Origin: Streptomyces meridianus
Lineage (GTDB): Bacteria; Actinomycetota; Actinomycetes; Streptomycetales; Streptomycetaceae
Assembly (NCBI RefSeq): GCF_023703325.1
Contig: NZ_JAMQGM010000037.1
Coordinates: 62,001-126,000, forward strand
DNA: 64,000 bases
Reading direction: 5' to 3'
In this document: positions 48,693 through 58,041 of the stretch, piece after piece
How positions within the stretch are numbered: position 1 is the stretch's first letter
How the letters are laid out: every line of letters starts with the position of its first letter
Position numbers and translations under genes: made by a program
Notes under the pieces: model-generated
Database searches by the model: none
What the model was told of the DNA's origin: nothing
What the model saw: the letters and a program-made list of their open reading frames with translations, nothing else

Positions 48693-49385
48693 ATGACTGA
48701 TTACGTACTCGTGGCAGGGGCGTGGCTCGGAGCGTGGGCGTGGGACGACGTCGTCCCCGAGTTGCGGGCGGCCGGACACGGCGCTCACGCGCTGACGCTG
48801 TCCGGGCTGGCGGAGAAACAGGGTGTTCCCGCCGGGCAGCAGACGCACGTGCAGGACATCGTGGGAGAGGTCGAGCGGCTCGGGCTGCGGGACGTCGTCC
48901 TCGTGGGGCACAGCTACTCGGGCATCCCCGTCGGACAGGCCGCTGAACGTATCGGTGACCGGCTGGCCCGGGTCGTCTTCGTCGACGCCGGGGTGCCGGC
49001 GCACGGTGAGTCGATGGCTTCCGCCTGGTGGCAGGGGCAGGCCGCCTTCGAGGCGGCGCTCGCCGGGAACGACGGCTACTGGGCCCCGCTGACCGCCCCC
49101 GAGTGCGAGGGGCAGGGACTCACCGAGGAGCAGATCGCCCGGTTCGTCGGCGGCTCCACACCGCACCCGGGGGCGTCACTCACGGAGCCGGCCGTCCTGG
49201 AGCGCTCGCTCGGGGAGCTCCCGGCGACGTACGTCAAATGCCTGCTCGACGGGGACGAGCCTAGTGACGACGTCGCGGAACTGCTCAAGAGCGAGCACTG
49301 GCGGCTGGTCGAGATGGACACGGGGCACTGGCCGATGTTCTCCCAGCCGCGTGAGCTCGCCCTAGTCCTGATGCAGGACCTGTGA
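48693..49385 (+). CDS. Alpha/beta hydrolase (small esterase type)
   Basis: A 230-residue hydrolase of the hydroxynitrile-lyase/plant-esterase-like group: start MTDYVLVAGAWLGAWAWDDVVPELRAAGH with the HGxxxGAW-like oxyanion region (here AGAWLGAW), nucleophile GHSYSGIPVGQAA (Ser about residue 74), Asp in the C-terminal third and His in MDTGHWPMFSQP. Start ATG 48693. Monocistronic between the WXG locus and the tricorn gene. Substrate unknown. Confidence 0.9.
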   Translation: MTDYVLVAGAWLGAWAWDDVVPELRAAGHGAHALTLSGLAEKQGVPAGQQTHVQDIVGEVERLGLRDVVLVGHSYSGIPVGQAAERIGDRLARVVFVDAGVPAHGESMASAWWQGQAAFEAALAGNDGYWAPLTAPECEGQGLTEEQIARFVGGSTPHPGASLTEPAVLERSLGELPATYVKCLLDGDEPSDDVAELLKSEHWRLVEMDTGHWPMFSQPRELALVLMQDL

Positions 49386-49475
49386 AGCGGAGCCGGGTCG
49401 CGTCACTGGGGCCCGGCGCCAGGCTGGAGTGCTCCCGCCGCAGGTGCGAGCGGCCGATCCGTCCGGCGGACGCTC

Positions 49476-52400
49476 TCAACCCCCCCGGCGCGGGGGCAGG
49501 TTCGGGCGGCGCAGGTCGGGAACGCCGCTGAGGTCCGGCGGGGTCGCGGCCGGGGTGCGGTCCAGCAGGCCGAGCGCCGCCTCCACCGCGTCGTCCAGCT
49601 GCCGGTGCCGGCCCTCCGCCCAGTCGAGCGGGGTCCGGTCCACCTCGATGTCCGGCTCCACCCCGTGATTCTCGACCCCCCACCCGTACCCGGTGAACCA
49701 GGCCGCGTTCATGGGAACCGTGATGACCGTCCCGTCCACGAGCCGGTGCCGCCCGGTCATCCCGACCACTCCGCCCCAGGTCCGCAGCCCCACCACCGGT
49801 CCCAGGCCGAGCAGTTTGAACGCGGCCGTGATCATGTCGCCGTCGGACGAGGTCATCTCGTCGGCGAGCGCCACGACCGGACCGCGCGGCGCAATCGAGG
49901 CGTACGAGACCGGCTGCGCGTCGCGGGTCAGGTCCCAGCCCACGACGGTCCGGGTCAGCTTCTCCACCACGAGTTCGCTGATGTTCCCGCCCGCGTTGCC
50001 GCGCACGTCCACGATCAGTGCCTCGCGCGCCATCTCCTGGCGCAGGTCCCGGTTGAACTGCGCCCAGCCCGAGCCGCCCATGTCGGGGATGTGCAGATAG
50101 CCGCAGCGCCCCTTGCTCAACTCCCTTACCACCGCCCGGCGTTTGCGGACCCAGTCCTGGTAGCGCAGCGGACGTTCGTCGATCAGCGGGACGACCGCGA
50201 CCCGGCGCGGCCGGGCCTCGGCCTCTTCCGGCACGCTCCCGCCCCCGCCCCGGTCCGCACGTCCGTCGCCGCCAGGGGCGGGGAGGAAGGCGAGTTCGAC
50301 CGTCGTGCCACCGGCTGCCTCCAGCAGCGGGAACGGGCCGGCCACCGGGTCGACCGGGCGCCCGTCGACATGGGTGAGCAGCGCCCCCTCGCGGATGCCC
50401 GAGCCGGCGAGCGGCGAGTGGGCGTGCGGATCGGACGACTCACCCGGCAGGATCCGCGCCACCGCCCAGCGGCCGTCCGCAGTGGGCCGGAAGTTCGCCC
50501 CGAGCAGGCCGATGGGCCGCTGGTACCGGCCGGGCCCCTCGTTCCGGCGGGCCGGGACGACATAGGCGTGGGACGTGCCGAGTTCCCCGAGTACCTCGCG
50601 CAGCAGATCGGCGAACTCGTCCGGTGTGGCGACGTGTTCGACCAGCGGCCGGTACTGGTCCAGCACCGCGTCCCAGTCGATGCCGCACATCCCGGGGTCC
50701 CAGAAGTACGTGCGGACGATCCGGCCCGCCTCCTCGAACGCGTGCCGCCACTCCGCCGCCGGGTTCGCCTGGTGCATGATGCGCCGCAGATCGAGCCGCA
50801 CGGTCGAGTCGCCGTCACCGGGCTCGGTCGCCGGCACCGCACTCAGCTCGCCGTCGTTGTCGACCACCAGCCGGGTGCCGTCACCGCTCACCTCGAACCA
50901 GTCCAGATCCGCGACCAGTTCGGTGCACTTCGCCCGCGCCGGGTCGAAGTGCTCGAGCGTCGGCCAGCCCGAGACGTCCGCGGGGTTGGCGAACGTCTGG
51001 CCCAGCGCGCCCGAGATGGGCCAGCGCAGCCACACCAGCCCGCCGCCGCTCACCGCGTGCAGCGAGGAGTACTTCGACGCCGCGACCGGGAACGGCGTGA
51101 CCCGGCTCGGCAGTCCCTCCGCCTCCACCAGCACCGGACCGCCCTCGGCGTTCTCCCCGGCCTCCTCCGGATCGAGGCCGCCGGCGGCGGGCCGGCCCTC
51201 CGCGGAGAGGGCGAACGGGGACGGCGTCGCCGACGACAGCGGGACGAGGTGCGGGCGGCAGCCCAGCGGGAACGACAGATCGCCGGTGTGGACGTCGTAC
51301 ACCGGGTCGAAGCCGCGCCAGGACAGGAACGCGAGATAGCGGCCGTCGCGGGTGAACACCGGCTGCTCGTCCTCGAACCGGCCGTCCGTGACGTCGACGA
51401 CCGTGCCGTCCGCGAGCCGGGCCAGCCGGATCTGCCGCAGCGACCGGCCGACACCCGGGTGCGACCAGGCGATCCACGCCGAGTCGGGTGAGAAGGCCAG
51501 GTCGCGGACCGGGCCGTTGCCGGAGACCGCGAGCACCCGGACCGGGTCGGCGCCGGGGCTGTCCACCGGTTCCTCCGCGCCGGTGACGTCCTCGGCTTCC
51601 TCGGGAGCACCGGCTTCGACGATCAGCAGCCTGCCGTCGTTCGAGGCGACGGCCAGCCGCTCGCCGTCGGGGGAGGCCACCAGCTCGTGGACCCGGCCGA
51701 GCCGTCCGGAGGCCAGCCGACGGGGGCCGCGTCCGCCGCCGGCGCTCGGCAGCGGGACGATTTCGATGGCGTCCTCGCCCTCCGCGTCCGTCACCTGCGC
51801 GAGCCGTCCGGTCGAACCCAGCATCCCGGGAAGCCTGACCCGGGTTCCGGGGGCGTCGGCGAGGGTGCGGGCCGGACCGTCCCGGTGGGTCAGCCAGTAC
51901 AGGCTGCCGCGAACGCACACGGCACTCGCGCGCCCGGTGGTGTCGACGGCCAGCGAGTCGATGTGCGACTCCGCCGGCACCTGGTACCGGCGCCGGCCGG
52001 CCCGCGGCCCGCCGAGCCGCACCTCCACCCGTCGCGGCCGGGCGCCCGGGCCCAGGTCGTCGACCAGCCAGATCTCCCCGGCGCACTGGTAGACGATCCG
52101 GCGGCCGTCGGTCGAGGCGTGCCGGGCGTAGAAATCGGTGTGATCGGTGTGACGGCGCAGGTCGGAGCCGTCGTGTCGGCACGAGTAGAGGTTCCCGACC
52201 CCTTCGTGGTCGGACAGGAAGGCGATCCGGCCGCCGGACACGAACATCGGGCAGTCCAGATGCCCGTTCAGCCCGGCGAGCAAGCGCTGCCCCCGGAGGT
52301 ACAACCGGCCGGTCGCGCCGCCCCGGTAGCGCTTCCAGGAGGCCGGCTCGTGCGGGGGTTTGCCGGTCAGCAGCAGCGTGAGGTGTTCGCCGTCGACGTC

Positions 52401-52853
52401 CGCCACCGCGATGTCGGAGAGCGGCCCCCACGGCAGCCTGCCGCCCGGGCCGCCGTCGAGCGGGACCTTGTAGCCCCAGGAGAAGTACGAGAACGGCTGG
52501 CCGTGCGACGCGGCGGCCAGGATGTGACCGTCGGGGGTCCAGCCGCACACCCGGGTGTCGGGACTGCCCCAGTAGCTCAGGCGCCTGGCCGGGCCGCCGC
52601 CCACCGGCACCAGGTGGATCTCCGGGTCCAGGCTGCGCCAGGTCGTGAACGCCATGTGGTGGCCGTCGGGGGAGAAGCGGGGGTGCCCGATGCGCGTGCG
52701 GTCGACGGTGAGCCGCCAGGCACGAGCGGGGGGTTCGGCTTCGGCGGGCGGGGTGAGCGGGGACACCCACAGGTCGTCCTCGGCGGCGAAACACACGAGG
52801 TCGCCGTGGATGTGAGGGAACCGGAGGTACACGCCGTTGCTCACCTCATCCAT
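49476..52853 (-). CDS. Tricorn protease homologue (peptidase S41)
   Basis: A 1125-residue cytosolic giant protease that trims peptides made by the proteasome. ATG 52853 (MDEVSNGVYLRFPHIHGDLVCFAAEDDLW) or GTG 52841. Residues about 1-300 and 310-670 are the beta-propellers (repeats such as HPRFSPDGHHMAFTTW and DLAFSPDSAWIAWSHPG). A PDZ domain lies about 765-860 (LLGANFRPTADGRW). The core has LHIPDMGGSGWAQFNRDL, VDVRGNAGGNISELVVEKL and the nucleophile Ser1003 in ADEMTSSDGDMI. The catalytic His is expected in the preceding region (LGTSHAYVV). Complete in length and motifs. The gene is separated by 141 bases from the MFS gene upstream. Confidence 0.94.
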   Translation of the reverse strand: MDEVSNGVYLRFPHIHGDLVCFAAEDDLWVSPLTPPAEAEPPARAWRLTVDRTRIGHPRFSPDGHHMAFTTWRSLDPEIHLVPVGGGPARRLSYWGSPDTRVCGWTPDGHILAAASHGQPFSYFSWGYKVPLDGGPGGRLPWGPLSDIAVADVDGEHLTLLLTGKPPHEPASWKRYRGGATGRLYLRGQRLLAGLNGHLDCPMFVSGGRIAFLSDHEGVGNLYSCRHDGSDLRRHTDHTDFYARHASTDGRRIVYQCAGEIWLVDDLGPGARPRRVEVRLGGPRAGRRRYQVPAESHIDSLAVDTTGRASAVCVRGSLYWLTHRDGPARTLADAPGTRVRLPGMLGSTGRLAQVTDAEGEDAIEIVPLPSAGGGRGPRRLASGRLGRVHELVASPDGERLAVASNDGRLLIVEAGAPEEAEDVTGAEEPVDSPGADPVRVLAVSGNGPVRDLAFSPDSAWIAWSHPGVGRSLRQIRLARLADGTVVDVTDGRFEDEQPVFTRDGRYLAFLSWRGFDPVYDVHTGDLSFPLGCRPHLVPLSSATPSPFALSAEGRPAAGGLDPEEAGENAEGGPVLVEAEGLPSRVTPFPVAASKYSSLHAVSGGGLVWLRWPISGALGQTFANPADVSGWPTLEHFDPARAKCTELVADLDWFEVSGDGTRLVVDNDGELSAVPATEPGDGDSTVRLDLRRIMHQANPAAEWRHAFEEAGRIVRTYFWDPGMCGIDWDAVLDQYRPLVEHVATPDEFADLLREVLGELGTSHAYVVPARRNEGPGRYQRPIGLLGANFRPTADGRWAVARILPGESSDPHAHSPLAGSGIREGALLTHVDGRPVDPVAGPFPLLEAAGGTTVELAFLPAPGGDGRADRGGGGSVPEEAEARPRRVAVVPLIDERPLRYQDWVRKRRAVVRELSKGRCGYLHIPDMGGSGWAQFNRDLRQEMAREALIVDVRGNAGGNISELVVEKLTRTVVGWDLTRDAQPVSYASIAPRGPVVALADEMTSSDGDMITAAFKLLGLGPVVGLRTWGGVVGMTGRHRLVDGTVITVPMNAAWFTGYGWGVENHGVEPDIEVDRTPLDWAEGRHRQLDDAVEAALGLLDRTPAATPPDLSGVPDLRRPNLPPRRGG

Positions 52854-52994
52854 GGTTCGGCCGGCGGCGGAACGGGGCAACTCGTGGTGCGCGGGCCGCC
52901 GGGGGTGTCCGGTCGCGGGCACGGTCGCCCGGTGTTCCGGTGCGTGCGGTCCCCGCCCGGAGGGGGTGGTAGCGGGAGGGGCGGATCCGGGTGG

Positions 52995-55025
52995 TCACAG
53001 CGGTGTGCGGATGTACTGGGCCTCGGCCTCCTCCAGGAGTTCGGAGGCGAGGTGGTCCAGGGCACGGTCCAGACGGGCACGGTCCTCCGGGTCGCGGACG
53101 TCCCAGTCCTCGAGCCGTTGGTCCAGCCAGTGCCGCCAGGCCGCGGTGAGGCGGTCGATCTCGGCCCGGCCGGACGGCGTGAGCTGCAGCCGGCCCTCCT
53201 CGTCGGGCTCGACGTACCCGGCCTCGGCGATCCGGATGAACACCGGCCACAGCACGTCGTCCGGCACCCGGTGCTCGGCCGCGACGTCGCGCAGCACGGC
53301 ACCGCGTTCCCGTTTGCCGCGCCAGTGGATCTGGCCGAGCGCCCACGCCTCGGCCGCGGTCAGCGGACTCTCGCTGTCCTCGATCAGCTGCCGGCCCACG
53401 GGCCTCGGAGACCTGCGCATGACGCCGGCCACCGCCCGGGCCAGCTGCTGGTCGGAGTCCGGGGTGTCGGGCGCGGAGAACCCCTCGCCGATGTCCGATG
53501 CTCCGGCGCGGGCGCTGTCGCGGAGCGGAACGCTCTTGAGGAAGAAGGCGATCACCAGCCCGGCGAGGGCCACCGGGACCACCCAGAAGAACACGTGGTT
53601 CACGGTCTCCGCATAGGCGTCGATGAAGGGCGCGGCGCGGGCGGGCGGCAACTGGTGCAGGGCTCCGGGGGCGCGTACCGCGTCCGGCGGCACGCCGGGG
53701 GAACGGGCGGAGGCGTCGGCGAGGCTCGCTTCCAGCTTGCTGCTGTAGAGGGTGCCGAAGACGGCTGTGCCGAAAGCCGAGCCGAGGGTGCGGAAGAACG
53801 TGACGCCCGAGGTCGCGGCCCCCAGCACGTGGTACGGCACCGTGTTCTGGACCGCGATGGTCAGCACCTGCATGGTCATACCGAGTCCCAGGCCCAGTAC
53901 GAACATGTAGAGGAACTCCAGTGGCGCCCCGGTGGAAGCGCTCATCGTGGACATCAGGAACAGCCCGAGCGCGGTGACCGCGGAACCGAGGATCGGGAAG
54001 ATCTTGTATCTGCCGGTGCGGCTGACGACCTCCCCGGAGAACAGCGCCGTCCCCAGCAGTCCGATGACCATCGGCAGGGTGCGCACCCCGGACGAAGTGG
54101 CCGAGACGCCGTCCACGAACTGCAGATAGGTGGGCAGGTAGGTCAGCGCTCCGAGCATCGAGAAGCCGACGATGAAGCTGAGGACCGAGCAGATCGTGAA
54201 CACCGGACTTCGGAACAGCCCGAGCGGGATCATCGGCTCCCGCGCCCGGTGCTCGGCGAACACGAACGCCGCGAGGAGCGCGGCCGAGCCCGTGAACAGG
54301 CCGATGATCGTGACCGAGTCCCACGGGTACGTGCTCCCGGCCCACTCCAGCCCCAGCACGAGCCCCGACGCTCCCATGGCGATCAGGACGATGCCCAGGT
54401 AGTCGATCACAGGGCGAACGGGAGCCCGGATGACCGGGATGGTGCGCGCCGCCATGAAGATCATGAGGAGCGCGAGCGGGATGTTGATGAAGAAGCACCA
54501 GCGCCAGGTGGCATGGTCGGTGAAGACGCCCCCGAGGGTGGGACCGACCACGGTGGTGATGCCGAAGACCGCGCCCAGCGCCCCCTGGTACTTGCCGCGC
54601 TGCCGCAGCGGGATGACATCGGCGATCAGCGCCATGGCGGTGACCAGCAGTCCGCCGCCGCCGATGCCCTGGATGGCGCGGGCGGTGACGAGCATGAGCA
54701 TGCTGCTCGCAACGCCCGCGAACACCGACCCCAGCAGGAAGATTCCGGCACTGATCTGGAAAATGAGCTTCCGGCCGAAGAGGTCGCCGAACTTGCCGAC
54801 CAGAACGGTCGCGATCGTCTCGGTCAGCAGGTAGGCGGTGATCACCCAGGCCATGTGTCCGCCGCCGCCGAGGTCGGCCACGATGGTCGGCAGGGCCGTC
54901 GAGACGATCAGCTGGTCGAGCGCGGCGAGCATCAAGCCGAGCACGATCGTGGCGAAGACGGCGTTGGTGCGCCGCCGGGACAGCACGGGCGGCGCGACGG
55001 AAGGCTCGACAGCGGCGTTCACCAT
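52995..55025 (-). CDS. MDR-family MFS exporter (DHA2) fused to a C-terminal winged-helix-like domain
   Basis: A 676-residue protein from ATG 55025 (MVNAAVEPSVAPPVLSRRR). The 14-TM exporter fills about residues 15-530, with VLGLMLAALDQLIVSTALPTIVADLG, GKFGDLFGRKLIFQ (motif A) and WRWCFFINIPLALLMIF. A periplasmic loop near residues 435-475 precedes the last TM. The remaining 130 or so cytosolic residues (ESPLTAAEAWALGQIHWRGKRERGAVLRDVAAEHRVPDDVLWPVFIRIAEAGYVEPDEEGRLQLTPSGRAEIDRLTAAW) look like a MarR/PadR-type winged helix. Tethered sensing or self-regulation is possible. Its promoter is divergent from the cbi operon. Confidence 0.9.
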   Translation of the reverse strand: MVNAAVEPSVAPPVLSRRRTNAVFATIVLGLMLAALDQLIVSTALPTIVADLGGGGHMAWVITAYLLTETIATVLVGKFGDLFGRKLIFQISAGIFLLGSVFAGVASSMLMLVTARAIQGIGGGGLLVTAMALIADVIPLRQRGKYQGALGAVFGITTVVGPTLGGVFTDHATWRWCFFINIPLALLMIFMAARTIPVIRAPVRPVIDYLGIVLIAMGASGLVLGLEWAGSTYPWDSVTIIGLFTGSAALLAAFVFAEHRAREPMIPLGLFRSPVFTICSVLSFIVGFSMLGALTYLPTYLQFVDGVSATSSGVRTLPMVIGLLGTALFSGEVVSRTGRYKIFPILGSAVTALGLFLMSTMSASTGAPLEFLYMFVLGLGLGMTMQVLTIAVQNTVPYHVLGAATSGVTFFRTLGSAFGTAVFGTLYSSKLEASLADASARSPGVPPDAVRAPGALHQLPPARAAPFIDAYAETVNHVFFWVVPVALAGLVIAFFLKSVPLRDSARAGASDIGEGFSAPDTPDSDQQLARAVAGVMRRSPRPVGRQLIEDSESPLTAAEAWALGQIHWRGKRERGAVLRDVAAEHRVPDDVLWPVFIRIAEAGYVEPDEEGRLQLTPSGRAEIDRLTAAWRHWLDQRLEDWDVRDPEDRARLDRALDHLASELLEEAEAQYIRTPL

Positions 55026-55172
55026 CCCGCACGCACCTCCCCAGGTCGGCTCTCCTACAGGATTCGGTCCCCGGGGCGGCGCCGCCACCTCGGAGCGCGC
55101 GGAGCAGCGCTACCGGAATCCGGCACGGGAACCCCGGCGCGCTCCCGGAACGACTTCGCACATGAGGCGCTC

Positions 55173-55203
55173 TTGCAAGCCGTTCGCATGTAGCGTCTAT
55201 CAT
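55173..55203 (+). promoter_or_regulatory. Possible Nur (nickel) box and promoter of the cbiMNQO operon
   Basis: TTGCAA (55173-55178), five bases, then TCGCAT (55184-55189) fits the Streptomyces Nur box TTGCAA-N5-TTGCAA in the left arm and four of six right-arm positions. A TATCAT -10-like hexamer lies at 55198-55203, so a bound repressor would cover the promoter. If true, the transporter imports nickel rather than cobalt. Confidence 0.4.
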
Positions 55204-55272
55204 CGGACCGCCGGGGGCACAGGGCCCTCCGCACGCACGCAGACGTCCCACGCAGCAGAAGCGGAGCCCGCG

Positions 55273-56004
55273 ATGCACGTACCCGACGGATTCCTCGACG
55301 CCCCGGTGTCGGTGGCGACCGGAGTCGCGGCGGCGGCAGCCGTCGCGGTCGGCCTCCGGGGCGCGCGCCGCGAACTGGAGGAGCGCACGGCCCCGCTGGC
55401 CGGGCTGGTCGCCGCCTTCGTCTTCGCCGTGCAGATGCTCAACTTCCCCGTGGGAGTCGGCGTCAGCGGGCATCTGCTGGGCGGGGCGCTCGCAGCGATC
55501 CTCGTCGGCCCCTTCACCGGGGTCCTGTGCATCGCGGTCGTGTTGCTGATGCAGAGCGTGCTGTTCGCGGACGGCGGACTCACCGCGCTCGGCACCAACG
55601 TCACGGTCATGGGCGTGGTGACCGTCGCCGTCGCGTACGCCCTGTTCCGCGGCCTCCTCAAGGTGCTGCCGGTGTCCCGGGCGTCGGTCACCGCGGCGTC
55701 GTTCGTCGCCGCGCTGGTGTCCGTCCCCGCAGCGGCAGCCGCCTTCACCGGCCTCTACGCGATCGGCGGCGCGGCAGACGTGCCGCTCGGCAAGGTCCTC
55801 ACCGCCATGATCGGCGTGCATGTCCTCATCGGTGTCGGCGAGGCGGCGATCACTGCCCTCACCGTGGGTGCGGTCCTTGCTGTCCGCCCCGACCTGGTCC
55901 ACGGCGCGCGGGGGCTGCGGCACCCCCTGGTGCTCGCCACCACTGCCCCCGAGACCCCCTCCGGCCCGCAGGGCGCGAACACCGGCAAGGGAGTGACGGC
56001 CTGA
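55273..56004 (+). CDS. cbiM: Energy-coupling factor transporter substrate-capture protein CbiM
   Basis: A 243-residue integral membrane S-component for Co2+ or Ni2+. ATG 55273 gives MHVPDGFLDAPVSVATG; the N-terminal Met-His-(Val)-Pro-Asp-Gly loop is the metal-binding signature and must be N-terminal, fixing the start. Conserved later: AFVFAVQMLNFPVGVGVSGHLLGGALAAILVGPFTG and LMQSVLFADGGLTALGTNVTVMG. Seven TM segments. It heads four genes with 1-13-base overlaps (cbiM-N-Q-O). Confidence 0.95.
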   Translation: MHVPDGFLDAPVSVATGVAAAAAVAVGLRGARRELEERTAPLAGLVAAFVFAVQMLNFPVGVGVSGHLLGGALAAILVGPFTGVLCIAVVLLMQSVLFADGGLTALGTNVTVMGVVTVAVAYALFRGLLKVLPVSRASVTAASFVAALVSVPAAAAAFTGLYAIGGAADVPLGKVLTAMIGVHVLIGVGEAAITALTVGAVLAVRPDLVHGARGLRHPLVLATTAPETPSGPQGANTGKGVTA

Positions 56005-56384
56005 TGTCCGCCGACGCGAAGTCCGAGCAGTCCGTCACCGCCGGGAGCAGCACCGCGGCGCCGGCCCGCCGCAAGTCCGCCCGGGGAGTCTGGATCACCG
56101 GCCTGTTGGCAGCCCTGCTCCTCGCCGGCGGTCTCAGTTATTACGCCTCCGCCAGCCCGGACGGCCTCGAGAAGGTCGCGGCCGACCACGGCATCGACCG
56201 GACGGCCCGGGACCATGCGGCCGCGAACTCGCCGCTGGCCGACTACCGGACCAAGGACGTCGAGAACGCCCGGCTGTCCGGTGGCCTGGCCGGAGTGGTC
56301 GGCGTCGGCGCGACGCTCGCGGTCGGTACCGGCGTCTTCTGGGCCGTGCGCCGCCGCACCCCCGCCTCCTCGGACGCCGCCTGA
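56004..56384 (+). CDS. cbiN: PDGLE-domain component CbiN of the metal ECF transporter
   Basis: A 126-residue protein: a disordered Ser/Ala/Lys N-terminus, TM1 GVWITGLLAALLLAGGLSYYASA, the periplasmic motif SPDGLEKVAADHGI (PDGLE), and TM2 LSGGLAGVVGVGATLAVGTGVFWAV. This small subunit assists metal loading of CbiM. The ATG overlaps the CbiM stop by one base (TGATG). Confidence 0.93.
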   Translation: MSADAKSEQSVTAGSSTAAPARRKSARGVWITGLLAALLLAGGLSYYASASPDGLEKVAADHGIDRTARDHAAANSPLADYRTKDVENARLSGGLAGVVGVGATLAVGTGVFWAVRRRTPASSDAA

Positions 56385-57145
56385 TGGGCGCCGGGCACGC
56401 GCACAAGCTCTACCGGCACGGCCACTCGCGCGTGCACCGGCTGCCCGCGCACTGCAAGATCGCCGCGCTGCTCTGTTTCGTGCTGGCGGTGGTCGCCACC
56501 CCGCGCGAAGCGCTGGGAGCATTCGGCCTGTACGCGCTGCTGCTCGGGGCGGTGGCGGTTGCCGCCCGGGTCCCGGCCGGTTTCCTGTTCCGGCGGATGC
56601 TCGTGGAAGTGCCGTTCGTCCTGTGCGCCGTACTCATGCCGTTCGTGGCGGAGGGCGAGATGGTGCACGTGCTCGGGGTGCCGCTGAGCGTCTCCGGACT
56701 CTGGGGCGCCTGGAACGTCCTGGCCAAGGGCACACTGGGCGTGGCCGCGTCCGTCCTGCTCGCCGCCACCACCGAACTGCGCGAGGTGCTCCAGGGGCTG
56801 CAGCGGCTGCGGATGCCGTCCCTGCTCGTCCAGATCGCCTCGTTCATGATCCGTTACGGGGACGTGATCGCCGACGAGCTGCGCCGGATGCGGATCGCCC
56901 GGGCCTCCCGCGGCTTCGAAGCCCGCGGAGTGCGCCACTGGGGGGTCCTCGCCAAGACTGCCGGGGCGCTGTTCATCCGCAGCTACGAACGCGGGGAACG
57001 CGTGCACCTCGCCATGGTGAGCCGGGGCTACACCGGCACGATGCCCGTCCTCCACGAGGCGCCCGCGACCCGCGCCCAGTGGACGTACGCGGCGACCCTG
57101 CCCGCGGCGGCCCTCGCCGTCTGTCTGATGGGATGGACCCTGTGA
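56384..57145 (+). CDS. cbiQ: Energy-coupling factor transmembrane protein CbiQ
   Basis: A 253-residue T-component linking the S-component to the ATPase. TM segments are at AALLCFVLAVVATPREALGAFG, LYALLLGAVAVAARV, EVPFVLCAVLMPFVA and LPAAALAVCLMGWTL, among others. The coupling helices carry the Ala-Arg-Gly-like motifs RRMRIARASRGFEARG and ERVHLAMVSRGYTG. Start ATG 56384 overlaps the CbiN stop. The gene overlaps cbiO. Confidence 0.94.
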   Translation: MGAGHAHKLYRHGHSRVHRLPAHCKIAALLCFVLAVVATPREALGAFGLYALLLGAVAVAARVPAGFLFRRMLVEVPFVLCAVLMPFVAEGEMVHVLGVPLSVSGLWGAWNVLAKGTLGVAASVLLAATTELREVLQGLQRLRMPSLLVQIASFMIRYGDVIADELRRMRIARASRGFEARGVRHWGVLAKTAGALFIRSYERGERVHLAMVSRGYTGTMPVLHEAPATRAQWTYAATLPAAALAVCLMGWTL

Positions 57146-57924
57146 CCGTATCCGGCCCGATGCCCCCCGGCCCCCCGGCGTCCCTCGATGTCCGCGGCCT
57201 CGCCTACGCCTATCCCGACGGCCACCAGGCGCTGTTCGGCATCGACCTGACCGTCGACCGCGGTGAGCGCGTCGCCCTCCTCGGTCCCAACGGCGCCGGC
57301 AAGACCACCCTCGTCCTGCACCTCAACGGCATCCTGGCGGCCGGTGCGGGGACGGTGCACGTGGCCGGACTGCCGGTCGACGCGGAGAACATGGCCGAGG
57401 TGCGCCGACGGGTGGGCATCGTCTTCCAGGACCCCGACGACCAGCTCTTCATGCCCACGGTCCGCGAGGACGTCGCCTTCGGGCCCGCAGCCGCGGGGCT
57501 GCGCGGTGCGCAGCTCCGGGCCCGGGTCGACACGGCTCTCGACCGGGTGGGCATGGGGTCGTTCGCCGACCGCCCGCCGCACCACCTGTCGTTCGGGCAG
57601 CGCCGCCGGGTCGCCGTCGCCACCGTGCTCGCCATGGAGCCGGAGGTCCTCGTCCTGGACGAGCCGTCGTCCAACCTCGACCCCGCGTCCCGCCGCGAAC
57701 TCGCCGACATCCTGCGCTCGCTCGACGTGACGGTCCTGATGGTCACCCACGATCTTCCGTACGCGCTGGAGCTGTGCCCCCGGTCGGTGGTCCTCAGCGG
57801 TGGGGTCATCGCGGCCGACGGGCGCACCCAGGACCTGCTGTGCGACAGCGAGTTGATGGGCCGTCATCGTCTCGAGCTCCCGTTCGGCTTCGATCCCCGG
57901 TCGGTGGCCGCGCCCGTCGGCTGA
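57133..57924 (+). CDS. cbiO: Energy-coupling factor ATPase CbiO
   Basis: A 263-residue ABC ATPase driving metal uptake. Start ATG 57133 (MDPVTVSGPMPP) or GTG 57142, which overlaps the CbiQ stop (GTGA). Walker A LLGPNGAGKTTL, Q-loop VFQDPDDQLF, a signature HHLSFGQRRRVAVA (LSFGQ in place of LSGGQ), Walker B VLVLDEPSSNLD and the H-loop MVTHDLPYA are all present, so it should hydrolyse ATP. A single ATPase gene implies a homodimer. Confidence 0.95.
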   Translation: MDPVTVSGPMPPGPPASLDVRGLAYAYPDGHQALFGIDLTVDRGERVALLGPNGAGKTTLVLHLNGILAAGAGTVHVAGLPVDAENMAEVRRRVGIVFQDPDDQLFMPTVREDVAFGPAAAGLRGAQLRARVDTALDRVGMGSFADRPPHHLSFGQRRRVAVATVLAMEPEVLVLDEPSSNLDPASRRELADILRSLDVTVLMVTHDLPYALELCPRSVVLSGGVIAADGRTQDLLCDSELMGRHRLELPFGFDPRSVAAPVG

Positions 57925-58041
57925 GCCCGACGGGGGCCGGGCAACCCCCGCCCGCGGGTGCCCCCGCCTCCGTCCCCCCGTGGGCGCCGAGGCACTATGG
58001 GAGGTTGACAGCGCAACGACGGCGAGCGGGAGTGCGGACCA

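Noticed and set aside
49605..55193. Very long plus-strand open frames opposite the tricorn and MFS genes
   Set aside because: They are antisense shadows of high-GC coding sequence: Arg/Pro/Gly-rich translations with no recognisable domain, while the minus strand encodes complete motif-bearing proteins.
55026..55272. Cobalamin riboswitch upstream of cbiM
   Set aside because: The B12-box and the other conserved aptamer segments are not present in this 247-base interval.
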